Shown here: one piece after another, positions 24,301 to 38,400 of the stretch
Numbering within the stretch: position 1 is the stretch's first letter
Layout: every line of letters begins with the position of its first letter
Translations under genes and position numbers: made by a program
Notes under the pieces: model-generated
Databases searched by the model: none
Told to the model about the DNA's origin: nothing
The model's input: only the letters and a program-made list of their open reading frames with translations
Assembly: GCA_029204225.1 (NCBI GenBank)
Contig: CM055104.1
Coordinates: forward strand, 20,615,761-20,679,760
Direction: 5' to 3'
DNA length: 64,000 nt
DNA from: Diphasiastrum complanatum
Lineage: Eukaryota; Streptophyta; Lycopodiopsida; Lycopodiales; Lycopodiaceae

Positions 24301-27300
24301 TTACAACATGATTCTTATAATCAATAGACAAAGTATCAAACTAGTTATAGAATCACTCATATGAATCATCGATAGAAATGAAACTTGAAAGCTTCATGGA
24401 AAGAGTTCAGAAAAGGCTCCCAAGTAATTGTCTTAGGATAAAGATCTCATCACCATGATGAAGTGTTCCCCCTCAAGAACATGAGTAACAAAGCTATCTT
24501 TTGATGGTCGACAATAGCTTGAAGATTAAAGTAGTTGGACCATAGATTTAACAAATCCTCAACTACCTCCAACTTTTTATCATTCTTCTTTATCTACAAA
24601 AGAGTTCTAGCCATAATGAAAGATCACTAGTACTAATAACCTGAAGTTGATTCACCAACTGGCTCACCTATGCATCTTGTTGTTGAACTTTGGCTCACCT
24701 ATTGCATTTGTTGTAAGATCCATCTTAAATTGCTAGACATAATAACAGAGAATCAAAATAGCAAAAGGGATCTATAATTATTTTGATAGCATGTACACAT
24801 CTAGAAGGCAGGACAAGATTGTGACTATGAGATCCATTATGTTGAAGGAGCTACTAATCAGGCCGCTAATGCTCTTAGCAGGATCAGTGAAGTGAATACA
24901 TTGGCGTTCATTGAAACCTCTACCCTACACTTTTTGGCTTATATATTGATGAGTTGGAGCGAGTTATCAAGCAGTGTGGTGGTTCTGGGTGCAAACTTGG
25001 TGACATCTTGATCGCTATTCTTCTCTATGCAGATGATGTGGTTCTACTTTCACCTACTAGAGAGGGGTTGCAGAGACAGATTGACTGTCTTCATGATTTC
25101 TGTTCCAGATGGGGTCTAGGGGTGAACATTGTGAAGACCAAGATGATGGTTTTCAACACTTCCAGGAGCTTTATGTTGAGACAGGAGCTCCTTTTTGACA
25201 GTCGGCCGTTAGAGATTGTCCCTTCCTACACTTGCTTGGGCACCCTTTTTACTGGTCCTATATTTAGTATGAGACAGGCAGCCTCTAGTAGGCTTGGGAA
25301 AGGCCATGCTTCCCTTGCCCAGATGGAGAGATTTTGCTTCCGTAAGTCTATTCGAGATGCCTCGAGTAAGTGTCGGCTTTTTGACACCATTGTTTCTCCT
25401 ACAGCTCTATATGCATCGGCTGCATGGTGCACGGGCCTTACCTCATCTGACTGGGCTAGTATCTCACGGTTACAGATCACTATGCTTTCACGCATGATTC
25501 GGGCTAAGCCTTCAGTACCACATCAGATCATCCTTGTTGAGTTTGCGGTCCCGCCCATGTACCTTGATGCCTTACTCCAGCTCATCACATATATTCAGCG
25601 CGTCAGTGCGTTCCAGCTTCTGAGCAGAGATATACTCAGGCTGCTCTCATTTCATCTCAGCATCTTCACAGTCAGGGCTACCATGTGGCTTGGTTTTCTC
25701 AGGCCTCTAGACTTCTTAGCACACTCGACATCTCTACCACTGCCCTTCCTTCTGGTACCCATGATTACATCAGACAATTCATTTATAGAGCTTACTAGGA
25801 TCGAGCCTGGAATGGTCAGTTGGGTGTCAAACCCGACTTTTATCGGCTTCATTTTTCGGAGACAGATGTATCAGGGTCCCCACTGCTACCACTATACCTA
25901 CGATCTGGACTATCACATGGTCTTAGATTCATATTGGGTCAGCTCCGTGTCTCTTCACACCAGCTTGAGATTGAGACTGGCCGGTTTCAGGGTACCCCAC
26001 GAGAGGACAGGATCTGCCAGCTTTGTTCCCTAGGGGTAGTAGAGACAGAGGAGCATTTTATTTTCATTTGCCCAGCTTATTATGAGATTCGTGGGAGATA
26101 CCATTGCTTGTTCAGGGACACACCAGTTACTTTGCGCTCACTTGTTACATATGAGGATCCACGTTGTGTTGCACTTATGGTCCGAGAGATGTTTCTATTA
26201 CGACGGGATCTCTAGCCTCAACATCAGATTGCTCCTAACACACAGCCTCAGATTACCTCCTTTTTCTCCAGACGATGTTCACGACCAGTCCCAGACTTAG
26301 ATGATGATGACGAGGATGAAGACACGACTTTCCACAAAGATCAGAGGCAGCGCACCTCCCAGCATTGCCTAGCAGCCAGACCTCTTCGGCCTACTATGAG
26401 GAGATGTCCTCCCTACATTCGACATCGGGATCTCAGCTTCACTCCCCACTGCAGCTTGTATTACATCTTTCTTCAGTAGCAGCAACAACAACAATAGCAG
26501 TGTTACCTCCAGGACTTGATCTGCGGCTTGCTTCCATTATATATAGCCATTTCTTGCTTTCTACCTTTTGGTTTAGTTAACACTGATAATTGTGTTTGGA
26601 TTTATTATATATGCTTTTCTTTCAGTTTTCTGGAGACGTTTTTCATACGCTCCCAGTTGGTCCACATACTTGATATGTACTTATTTGTCTTATATGCCTT
26701 TTGGCATGGAAAAGACATTAATAAAGCTTTCTTTCTTTCTTTCTTTCTACTGATTTCTACCTCTCTCTTAGAGGACTTTGTCAATTCAGTTCACACTTTG
26801 GACAAATATGGCAAAAGGTTCAGGCAAGTGATTTTTACTCCCCCAGGGTGTCCAAAACCCTAAGTACTCTTGATCATCAATACATTTGATGATGGAAAGC
26901 CCTAAAAGCAAAGTAGGGCATTCATTCGCTTGAAGTTTGAACTATCATTTTCTGGAATAGATGGACTATCCTACTACCTAGACACTGTATTTGTCTATAA
27001 GGTGGTCAATACATTTGACGTCCTAGAAGTGGTCAATGGGACGAACAATATAGTCCTTCAACAACACTAGTCACTAAGTAATAGAGTACATTTGATTACT
27101 TACACACCCAATGGATGAACTGGCAAGCCAACGTGTGTAAAGTGCATTTGTACATGGCAGATTTATAGCAAATACATACATCTGATAACATAGAGAAAAT
27201 GCTGCCTAGCGGTTCCATGCTAGTAAATATACACAAGAACTTTATTGATTGTCGATATAAAAATGTAGACAAATAATAATCTGAAAATGATCCCAGATGT

Positions 27301-30300
27301 AACAGATTACGTCTTGCCAACATTATTAAGGCTTCATCACATTATTATATAATATCCTGTCTCTTAACCACTTTCGTTGTCCATATCTTGAAAAAACCGT
27401 TGGGATACAACTTGTGGATTGATAGGTCATTACCTGAATTATTCTTCATAATTTTCGATTTATGGTCTTACTTGCATCCTGTGAGCAAGAGTACAGCTTT
27501 CCTGCAGCAACGACATGTGACATTTCCATTTTTTAGGGAAAAAATGCTTAAGGGGTCAATTTTGATAGCATTACGTAGTTTAGAAAATAATCAGTAGGAA
27601 TAATGATGTAAATGTGTGGGGGGTGCCCTAAACGAACCCTTAACTGGAAATTTGATAGTTAATGTGCTATAACTAAAGTTTGAGAATTAGAAGTACAAGG
27701 AGCTCAAGTAATATAGGATCTTGGTCTCAATAAGTCTCTATCTCCTGAATCTCTTTGAGGCTTCGAATTTCCCTGGTTCATGTGCCCACAGCCATTCCCA
27801 AACTCAACACTGTATCAATCTTTTGCAATCTCTCCTATTTGAATCTAATTTGTTTTTTTGTCTTAGCTGGTTTTACTATCTAATTTCAATCAATGGCTGA
27901 TTTTAACTGCTATCTTGTGTCTTGAATTGATAATTTGCTTCCCTGTAATTTGATTTGGCTGTCTATTGTAGAGCACATGATATCTGCACAGAAAAGACCA
28001 GCGTTGAGAATACATGCACATGATTTTGAACGCTTAAAAATTCTTGATATTAAATCTATGTACTTTTTGCTCGAATGTCTATCATGAATAATCCTGAAAT
28101 TTAGTTGATGACATGGTGAACTGTATACGGTTCATTGATTCCATGGCTGCAATCCAAAAATTCATCCTAATGGACAACGTTTGATTTTCCTATCCTCCAA
28201 TGTGATCAGTGTGTGCCACATGGGATTTCAGATATGTGCATGCTTTGCATGTACTGAATTGCAATGCATTCTCTGATTGACTTTCACAGGTATATGCTGA
28301 CAGAGGAGGGGAAGCAAGCAGCCCATGAATGTATCACTAGAGCTGGACTTGCTACAGATGATGACATTCGACAATCTTCGCAGAATGAATTCTCTCTTAA
28401 AACTTGTACTACTGTGATTAGGAACGGCGATGAGGTTTCAGTGTCTTCCCTGCATGTCAAAGAATTGCAGGTTATGGCCTCAAATTCCAAGGCCTCTAAT
28501 TTGGAGAGCAAGGTTAGTATATTAAATGTTTAATGTTCTGGATGATTGATGATATGAATGCTGTAAAGTGATGAATTGTCTTGTGTTTAGACTACTCTCA
28601 ACTCTAAGCCCGGGGAATGTCTGGACAGTTGAAAGAGAACAATGTCAAACGAAAAGTCCAAAGCGACTTGACAATATCCAAGAAAAGATCTTCTACAGTG
28701 GCTCGGGCATTTTTAGAATTCAGTGTACAAAGCACTGTTAAGGAGTCTTTGATAAAAAGGCCACTATTGCCATGCCTATCACAACGACCTTTGTTAGACA
28801 GGCAACATTCAGGTATTTTAGAGAAGCGGTCTTAGTGTTGCAACTGCATAAACTTTAAAGATTGTATTAAAAGTTGGACTAGCTAATAGTATTGTTAATC
28901 TTTAAGCTTATGTCTTGTTATTTCTTAGATTTTCACATTAGCGCTCCTTCAACTCAGTGACGGGTTTTCTTACACAGCATGCGCTTTGCTTACAAGAGTT
29001 TTCTGTCATGAAGCAAACTGCAGATACATTTTCTCTGCTGTATAATAGGTGATTGTTCAAACTAGGGATCACAAGAATTTTTTATATAAGACTAAAATAG
29101 ATGTGCACTTATGGAGTGATTGATGGGATGACACCTCATAAGATTCACACCAAGGCTTACTTTATTAAGACTGGAGGCTGTGGGGTCAGTTTCTTCTCAG
29201 CAGATGGCTAATTCTTTATTGTAAAAAGCGTGCTTTTTGATAGAACTACCACATGCAAGTTTAAGAAAGGAGGCATTTCTCCTTCATGAGGATGACAACG
29301 CTAGTATACAAAGTGGATTCTGAGCAATTTTCCAAAAGTTGTGGAGAGCAACTTGTGGAGAATTATAATGCACTTTGCATAGAGAGATCCTGTGAAAGTT
29401 TTAATTGGATCTTGGACGAGGGCTAGGACAGCCATAGTGTGTGATAATTTCAAAGTTAGAAGCTGAGGGGTATTCATGAAGTGGCATAATACCCTATTGC
29501 TGTCACAAAATAAACGCCTACATCGAAAAAATAGCATAGTTTTTGCAACCTGCTACCTGTATCAAGTTGAAGATGTGCGCTGAACATAGGTTGCCATACA
29601 TGTTGGAATCAAGGTAGAAATTCATTGCCTCGCCATTTCTTACATGGATTTCATGCTTGAGGAGTTCACTGTATACAATCAGGAAAATGAGAGGGAGTAC
29701 TAGTACACATGATGGAAAGACTATCCTTTTCAGTGATCAGAATGGCAAGCTGAAAGGCATCATAAAATTTTCATAGCAAAGCATCTCAAGTATGTGCTTC
29801 AATTAAGCATTATTAGAGCAGTGCTACTATGTTGTCTTCTCCTACAAAAACCACTTTTACTCGAATCATTAGAAAGTGCCCTTTTGCTACAAATAATGTT
29901 CTGTGATTGCCTACAAATAACTCCTTCAGAAAGCTAAAGATTTTGGCCTAAATCTCCAAGCCTATAAGGTCCAGACCCTGTGCCCATTTTAGAAATAAAG
30001 TGATGGGCATATACCTTGTTTTACTTAAAGTGCATGAGAGTCAAAACTCAATGGTCAATTTCTGTGTAGTTAGTAAGTTAACTTGAAAAGGGTTTGAAAC
30101 AGGAAAGAATCGGCAACCCTGGGAAAGAATCGGCGAATCGGTTTTAAGGTTTTTTGTTTTTCGGGAATTTTTTTCTAGCCTTCTATTACAAGTGCTTTTT
30201 TAGTGTTTAAATTGCAATGTACATTATAATCAATCAACGATCAATCTTGAATCAAACTCCTGAATCCCACCTTTTGTCATGATTCATATCAAAACATAAG

Positions 30301-32380
30301 TCTTATTTTAGTTCAAAATGAATCTTTCTATGCTTGGTTAGTGCTGCCTTTTGAAGTTCATGAAGGCTTGAAAGGATCATTATATAACAATTCACTAAGA
30401 ATTGGTAGTACAATAACTGCTATGCTAGTGTGTAAGTCGTCCTACAAAGGAACTACAACATTCTTCTCCCCTTGTAAGTGCAATGGGAGCAATTCATAGT
30501 AGGAAGACCAAAACTGTAGAAAGATTGAACAGAAGTTTCAAAGGCTGACAAGAAAGATAAAGTGGGCTTCTAAGAATCAGGTTAATGAATTTTAACCTGC
30601 ATCAAAGATGCCCTATTGTAGGAGGAATAGTGGGCAATTTTTCATAAAAAGAAATAACACAAATTTCCAAAAAAGGTGAAATTTAAAAAAAGTAGTGAAA
30701 ATCATACAAGCTAGAAACTGAGTAGGGATCCAAAATTCAAATCGAGATTTGTAAAGTACAGTAGAAGCACCCTATCGTAGGAATTATAACGGTATATTGA
30801 TCTTCACAAAAATCCACAAAAAGCACGAATTGATGACAAATAGTAGCAAAATGAAAATTTCTGGTGCCCCTACCTTTTGCTAGTCAAAAAGACCAAATTT
30901 ATACATAGTTGTTGAAACGGTGCAAAACTGTGTTTTTTTTTTTCCATTAAAAAAAAAAAACGGTCCGTTCGAATTGGACCGTTTCAAAACTGCAATGCTC
31001 TGAATGAATCATGATTCAAAGAAACTATGCTTGTGAATATGTTGAGTAAAAAATTGTGTCGGGTGCACTTCAAAATTTCGTCTCCCAATAGACAAGGAAT
31101 GTTGGTCTGAAGACCTGAGTACATATGACGGCTTATCTGGTGTGATTTTTACCAAGGGTGCTTGACCTGGGCTTGGATGTTGTCATGCTGTTTTATTTCT
31201 TGTTGATGAGCAGAGTTTCAATCCAATCTAACCTTCTACCTCAAGGGTGGCCCTTTGAACTCTGCAAAAATCTTATTGTGTCCTTGCTCTGAAGTGCTGA
31301 TCTTCACTTTCTTTCTTTGTCAAACTCTAATCAGCCTGCCTGTTGCTTCTCATATCCATTTTTTTGAACTGTTTCGATCATTACAAGCTCAGCATTAAGA
31401 TCACTGCTCTTTTTATAAAACTAAATTTTACTTTTGAGAACGCTGGGGCTAGACGTGTGTTCTGACAAAGGATAAGATGTGGTGCAATAATGAGGGAGTT
31501 CAACTTTAGTAACTTTGTGGAAATTGCTACTTCTGCAGGACTTGTTGAATGTGACAACTTAATGAAGACAAGGAGTAATGAGCGAATATTAGATACTGAT
31601 TCTCTAGTGATACCACCATTAAAAATTGGAGAGAGGTTCTCTGATATATATGATGTCATTCTTCTTCTGGATGATCGTGAGCATTTTACAAAGGCTAATA
31701 AGGGGTATGCTATTTTTCTTCATTGTTGTTCACACTGCAATTGCAATTTTTATACCATTTTGATCCTGCATATCTCATAAACTTTTGTGCAAAAAGTGTA
31801 TAGCTCATTTTCTGATGAAATTAGTCACTGTAAAATTTTCTTTGGCAAAGTTCTGAATAACCATTGCTTCCAAATAGTGTTGGTAGCATAATTATCTCTC
31901 AAGTTCAAAAGCTTTGCAACAAAGGCTTTGCTTATTGTTTGTGTGGGAAATCTTTGTTGCTTGGTAGTTATTGGTGGAAGTACCGGAGATTATTCAAGAG
32001 TTTGAATAATTATTCTGTTACAAGCTAGGCTTTTTAGTCGTACATAAGGGGACTTGTATATGTCACTGTTCAATCCTGACAGTACTTTCCCATGGTGGAA
32101 AGTGCAGCTGTAAGATCACCCATGTGTTGTTTGGAGAATTCTTACAGAGAATTCTAAAGCTTTCTCCACAAAGCACAGTCAATCCGAATTGCAAGTACTT
32201 GACATTGCTGTATTGAAGATGTAACCCTCTGAGTCGTTATTGTATCAACAGAGTGCTTTCTGCTTTTAAAGGCAATGAAAATTGTTCAGTAAATTTTCTG
32301 TTGACTGTTTTGCACGTCAATACATAAGATTGTGATCATTGCTTTAAAATCAACAAAATCACCTGAATCACATGTACAGG

Positions 32381-32412
<32 letters not shown>

Positions 32413-35400
32413 AAGCTCTTATTAGAACTAACCCACACACAAGAAATTTTTTTTTTGTTCTGTACCAAAAACAGTACATAACTCCAAAAGACTACATCCC
32501 ATGTTTGTGCTGAGCTATCTAATCAATCAAGAGAATCACCACAAATGCGGTCATACTCACTGGCACGCTCGGAGTAGTATATAAAAATGACGTGTCCAAT
32601 ATTAGGCCCTACTCTATGGACGATACTCTTATGACTTGAAATGTTATCATTGTGTATGATGTGAGTCCTATCTCTGTCCTAATGCTTGTGGTGTATGCTA
32701 AACCTGTTGCTCGTGAAGCTGTCTGTGAACACTGAAACGTCTGCTTGTCCTGTCTGGTGAGGAGGAAAGTGTCTCTGTAAAGGAAAGCAACTCTTTCCGA
32801 CGCTAAATACCATGCTAGATCTGGTAGTGTTGAGCCTCAATTGTATCTAAAAATCTGGAGGTAGACCCCACTCCACTATAACAGTCTGATCAACAATCAG
32901 GCAAAAATGCTAGAAATTTTCTTCCAACAATCACAACAAATACATCATGGTGATAACTCTCCACCCAACCAGAGTTATGCAAAGTACAGACAAACTGCCA
33001 GAGTCACATGCATACCCGAAATTGGTACATGCACAGCCATTTGTATACAGTTGACTACCTGCATCACCCTGGAGCTACATCAATAAGATGGAGAGCACAA
33101 TCATGTAATATTACTCTAGCCAGTAGAGCCAGCAGATGGATTGAGCCACCAATTTTCCATAAAATGATGCTCTTATACGGGATCTTGATCTGTTAATCAA
33201 ACTTTCCATCACAAACAAATATAACTATATGTGTACTCTTGTAGATTCAACAAAGCACTGCCTTCATAGCAAGATTGACATGCATTGCCCTTAAGATGTA
33301 GAAGTATGATGATGTGGTTTGCAATAGCATTCGGCTGCTATTACAGTTGGCAACCAAGGAAGAAAGCAATCTGGGAACAAAGGGAATCTTTTGGCTTGCT
33401 CTTCCAGCGCAAACCTAGAAGTCCACACATGCATTCATGAGAATCAAATCCGGGGAAGGAAGGGAATTTTCTTGCCCCATCACCTGCAATCATTGCAAAA
33501 TATACACCAATGATGGTAAACAAACTAAATAATGAGAAAATAAAAGAAAGGTACGCTTACCACCTGCTGTAAGAATCAAGTCCAACTTCATGGGTACTAG
33601 AATTCGTTCTTTCCCCTTAATTTAGTTTTTTCCTAAGAAAATATTAGGAAATTTCCTTCTCAAAAAGGACTCAGCTTCCCAGGTATCATCTTCATCAGAT
33701 GTTCCTTTTATACCGGAACTTCCTTATTACGAAGTTTCTTATATCGAACATCAACAATGAACTCCGGTTCTAGTGGAATAAACTCAGAAAGGGATCTAAG
33801 TTGGTCTATATTATCTGAAGAAATAAGGATTTCTCCACTACCCAAATAAGATTTGAGTAGACTAACATGGAACACAAGATGTACTCCGATGTTAGAAGGT
33901 AAATCCAACTTATATGCAACCTTATTAATCTTTTGGATTATTTTAAAGGGTCCACAATACCTGGAAGCTAACTTCCCACAGTTTTTCTTCTTCAATCCCC
34001 GAGATTCCTTCAAAATGTTAAGGTAAACAAAATCTCCTACTTCAAACTCTCAGACTGATCGACCAAGAATTGTGCCCTATCTTGAGCACTTCTAATGCTA
34101 TCCTTGGCTATTTGCAACATCTCTTGCATATCAGCCAAGAAATCAGAGGCAGCCTGGTCTCTAATCCCTTTGAGTCCTACTGAAATAGGTGATTTCTGTT
34201 GAAAACCATACATCAACATAAACGGGCTAAAGCCAGTGGCTGAATGTTTTGCACTATTATAGGCAAACTCCACCAAAGGCAAATACTTCTCCCATTCAGA
34301 CTGTTGATAGGAAAATATGCACGTAGCATATCTTCCATAGTTTGGTTAGTTCTCTTAGTTTGACCGTCAGATTCTGGATGGTTTGAGGAACTCATACTTA
34401 AAGTTGTCTCTAATCGTCGAAGCACTGCTTGCCAGAAGTGCCTCGTAAACTTAGGGTCTTTGTCACTAACTATATCACAAGGTAGACCATACAGTCTAAA
34501 CAATTTTTCTACAAAAAGTTGTGCTAACTCTGAGGTCTTGACTGTGGTCTTTGTAGGGATAAACTGTGCTAACTTAGTTAGCCTATCCACTACAACCCAA
34601 ATAGCATCGTGACCATTTGTTGTTCTTGGCAAACCAACGATAAAATCCATGGATATACTTTCCCATTTATGATTAGGAATATCCAATGGGTGTAGTAAAC
34701 CTCCCATCTTCAACCTTTCAGCCTTAATTTCATCTGGCATTGTGTGCATTTCAAAACATAATGCTCTATATCATTTTTCTTCTTCGGCCAATAAAACAAT
34801 TTCTTGACTAAATCAAGAGTTCTCTGAATGCTCGGGTGCTCGGCACTAGGACTATCGTGACACTCATGTAGAATTCGATTCCGGACATAAGTGTTTTGAG
34901 GCACACAAACTTTCTCTTTTCGGAAAAGCATTCCATTACGAATGGAATAATCAGACTCCACCTTAGTAGGTTTTGTAGTTTCCCGCATTCCGGTGAGGAC
35001 TTGACTCCAAATCCTACCAAAGGTTGTGTCCGATTCATAAAGAACTACTAGGGACTGATAAATATCAGCGGAGATTTCTACAAAACACAGCTGATTTATT
35101 TCAGGTAATCTGCTGAGAGCATCAACAACCTGATTCTCCTCTCCCCTGTAGTATTTGATCTGAAAATCAAATTCCTGCATTAATTCAGCCCATTTAGCCT
35201 TCCTTCCCCGTAAATCTGTGACTGGTGATCGGCATGCACTTCAAATTTGGAACCATAAAGGTAGTGTCTCCAAATCTTGAGTGCATGAATAGTAGCAAAA
35301 AGTTCCTTCTCATAAGTAGAATATCTACTTTGAGCAGGATTCAACTTCTTGCTCTCATATGCTATCGGATTCCATCCTGTAGCAATATTGCACCTATCGT

Positions 35401-38400
35401 AAGATCACTAATTGTAGGAGTAGTCGGATCATTAGAACTTGAAGGAGTTGTAGTGTCCATTGGATTCCCTCCTATAGATGCCATCCTACAAAAGGTAGAA
35501 AAAAGTAAGCCTTTAGGAACAATTCCTCTTCAAAGGCACTACTTTATCCTCTAATCCTTTAGGATTTACGTCCTTTCCAAAGGATCCTTATGTGAAAATA
35601 ATTTGCATGGAAACAATGATACTTTAGGAGGAACAAATTTCGTCAAATTTGTTCTTCTAAATTACATGCATGTACATGCAGCTACATGTAGCCACATGCA
35701 ATTAATTAAAATTAACACGCAACCACATGCAATCCACATGCAACCACATGCAAATTCTATTAGATAGCTTACGGCAGCACCAAAAATTGAACGATTTTCA
35801 GATTTAAGAATCCTGAATTTAATCAACACAAGATGAGCAAATAAATTAGTTTAGGATTATAGCTATCCCAGCTGTCTTCATGCTGTCCAGATCAGAGTTA
35901 ATGGCTCTCTCTCTCCGAGGAACGAAAGGTTTGGACTGCAGGTCATTAGAGAGAGAGTCGGCCTCTCTAGGAATGAATCGGCTGGTTGCCAGAAATTGAT
36001 CAAGAAGACCTGCAACCAGCATTAACCACACACCAAAAAATGAAGCAATGGAGGAGCTGAAAAACCAACAATCTACCTCGCTCTGATACCACTTTTAGGA
36101 TCTCCTTTATGATTGATAGTTTTCAGCAAACACTTGGAATCATCTTCTTTGTTACTACCCAACCATAGCCACTAAAACTAAAGATAGTAGCTCCTCCGAG
36201 CAGCCACAAAAATAATGGAGTTCTCCTTCGCCTAGCTTCTCCAAATTCACCTCCTACTAGTGTCCCATAGCACCAACATGAGAGGGAAGAAGAGAGAGCT
36301 CTCCTCTCCAAACTAGCCAAGAGCATAACGAATGCTCTCTCCACGCCATCCTAGCCTTATTAAAGAAAGGAGAGGAAGACTCATTCTAGCCTTCTTAAAG
36401 AAAGGAGAGAAGGAGTCTTCCTCATGCATGTGCATCTGCATGTGCTAGAATGAAAGGGACTGCATGCATTTGGGCGCACGGGACTCTAGATCCTCCAAAT
36501 GTTAAAATATCACCTTAGGCCCCATTAACCTTGACATCCTCAAGGTTATTAATTAATATTCATCTTGGGCCCAACTTGGCTCGTGATTCCAAGTCCAACT
36601 TCATGGTTACTAGACCTAGTTAAGTCTAATACTTATGTTAGGTTCCCTAGCCGATACCCCCTAGGTAACAATGAGCATCTAAGTACTCTACCTGGATGTG
36701 ACCAAATGCCACCAAACCCTAAAGTTAACCACTTACTAAATGTAGGGCACTCCCAAAAGTCAAGATAGGGCCCCTAAACAAAATTAGACCCCTAAGGACC
36801 CACGAGTCAGTACATGACCAAAATTGGGTCCAACTGAACTTAAGACAAACTTAAGATGGCCCAAATAACTAAATACCCATGGTTACACAAATCTCGACCT
36901 TTTGGGTCAAAGTAGCCTATGGATTAACTTTAGCATAGTCATTTATTTCTAACATCCAGTCCAATACTCTCGCTGGTCCATGCATCACCTCCCCATGCTC
37001 CTGAAACAATACAAGGCCATCAGCCAACAAGTTACCACCATCATGTAAAACCTTCTTTAAGCGTGAAACATGAAAAACAGGATGAACCTTACAACCAACA
37101 GGCAAATCCAATTCATAAGCAACGCTATTAATCTTTTTAACAATTTTCCAAGGTCCACAGTATCTAGGTGACAACTTATAACACTTCCCTGTCTTTAGGG
37201 TTTTCGAGTCCTTTGGAATCCTGAGAAATACCATATCTCCTTCCTCGAACTCTCTTGGCGTACGATTGAGATCAGCATATGTCTTTGCCCGATCCATCGC
37301 CGCTTTTACATTTTCCTTTGCTAACTCCAACATCTGTTGCATGTGAGTTAGACATTCCGTAGCACTAGGTGTCTTATGAGGCATACCTATAGTAACTGGA
37401 TTGGCTGGTCTAAAACCATAATTTAGCTTGAAAGGACTCATCTTAGTAGATGCATTCTTTTTATCATTGTAGGCAAACTCCAACAATGGTAGGTAACGTT
37501 CCCATTGCGCTTGCCTTTCACTCACATACGCCCTAAGCATGTCTTCCAAGGTTTGGTTAACTCTCTCAGTCTGCCCATCTGTTTCAGGATGATCAGAACT
37601 ACGCATTCCCAACTGCACCTCTAACTTCTCAAATACTACAGTCCAAAAATTGCCAGTAAAACGAGAATCTCTGTCAGACACAATGGATCTAGGTAATCCA
37701 TGAAGTCTGATACATGCTATATAAACAAATCAGCCGTACCAGGTGCATCAATCTTATTACTAGTTGGGATAAAATGAGCCATTTTCGTGAGTCTGTCAAC
37801 CACAACTAGGATAGCATTATGTTGTTGCTGCGTATGCGGTAAACATGTAATAAAGTCCATGGAAATACTCTCCCATCTCCCTTCTGGTATACGTAACGGG
37901 CGTAATAATCCAAGCACTTTAATCCTTTCAGCCTTATTAACTTGACACTTAAAACAATGTGTCACATAATGGTTTACTTCTTTCTTAAGTCTCGACCACC
38001 AAAAGTTACGTCGTATCAACTCATAGGTCCTATCCACACCAGGATGACTAGCACTAGGGCTATCGTGACAGAGATGCAAGATCCTCTTTCGCAGCACCTC
38101 ACAAGCCGGAATAAGAGCCTTGCCATTTCTCATCACTATTCCATCTTCTAAGGAATACTTAAGATAAGTGCGAACCAAGGTAGAAGAGCTCTCCTCTTGA
38201 GACTCTGCATGGCCATGACTCACCTCCTGTTCCACTTTCTTATAGTGAGGATCTTCCCGCTGAGCCTTTCTTATCTTAGACAATAAGTCATTTTCAATGA
38301 CTACAAATGACATTTGATACTCCACACGAGATAGTGCATTTGCCACACGATTCTCGGCACCTTTCTTGTACCGAATCTCCATAAGGAATTCCTGCATGAG

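Larger units (their letters stand above)
33576..36954 (-). mobile_element. Ty3/gypsy element I, internally deleted
   Basis: Minus orientation. A perfect TGGTATCAGAGC primer site lies at about 36072-36083, with a long 5' LTR to its right, probably 36085-36954, which starts TGTTAGAAATAA. Only about 25 bp of the 3' LTR survives (33576-33601, repeating CAAGTCCAACTTCATGG found at 36590). The start of gag ([20 protein letters not shown] from 35486) runs straight into RNase H, so most of gag, protease and RT is deleted. Its LTR resembles the solo LTR at 40846-41300. It abuts the chromodomain of element G, suggesting insertion there followed by loss of the left side. Confidence 0.65.
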
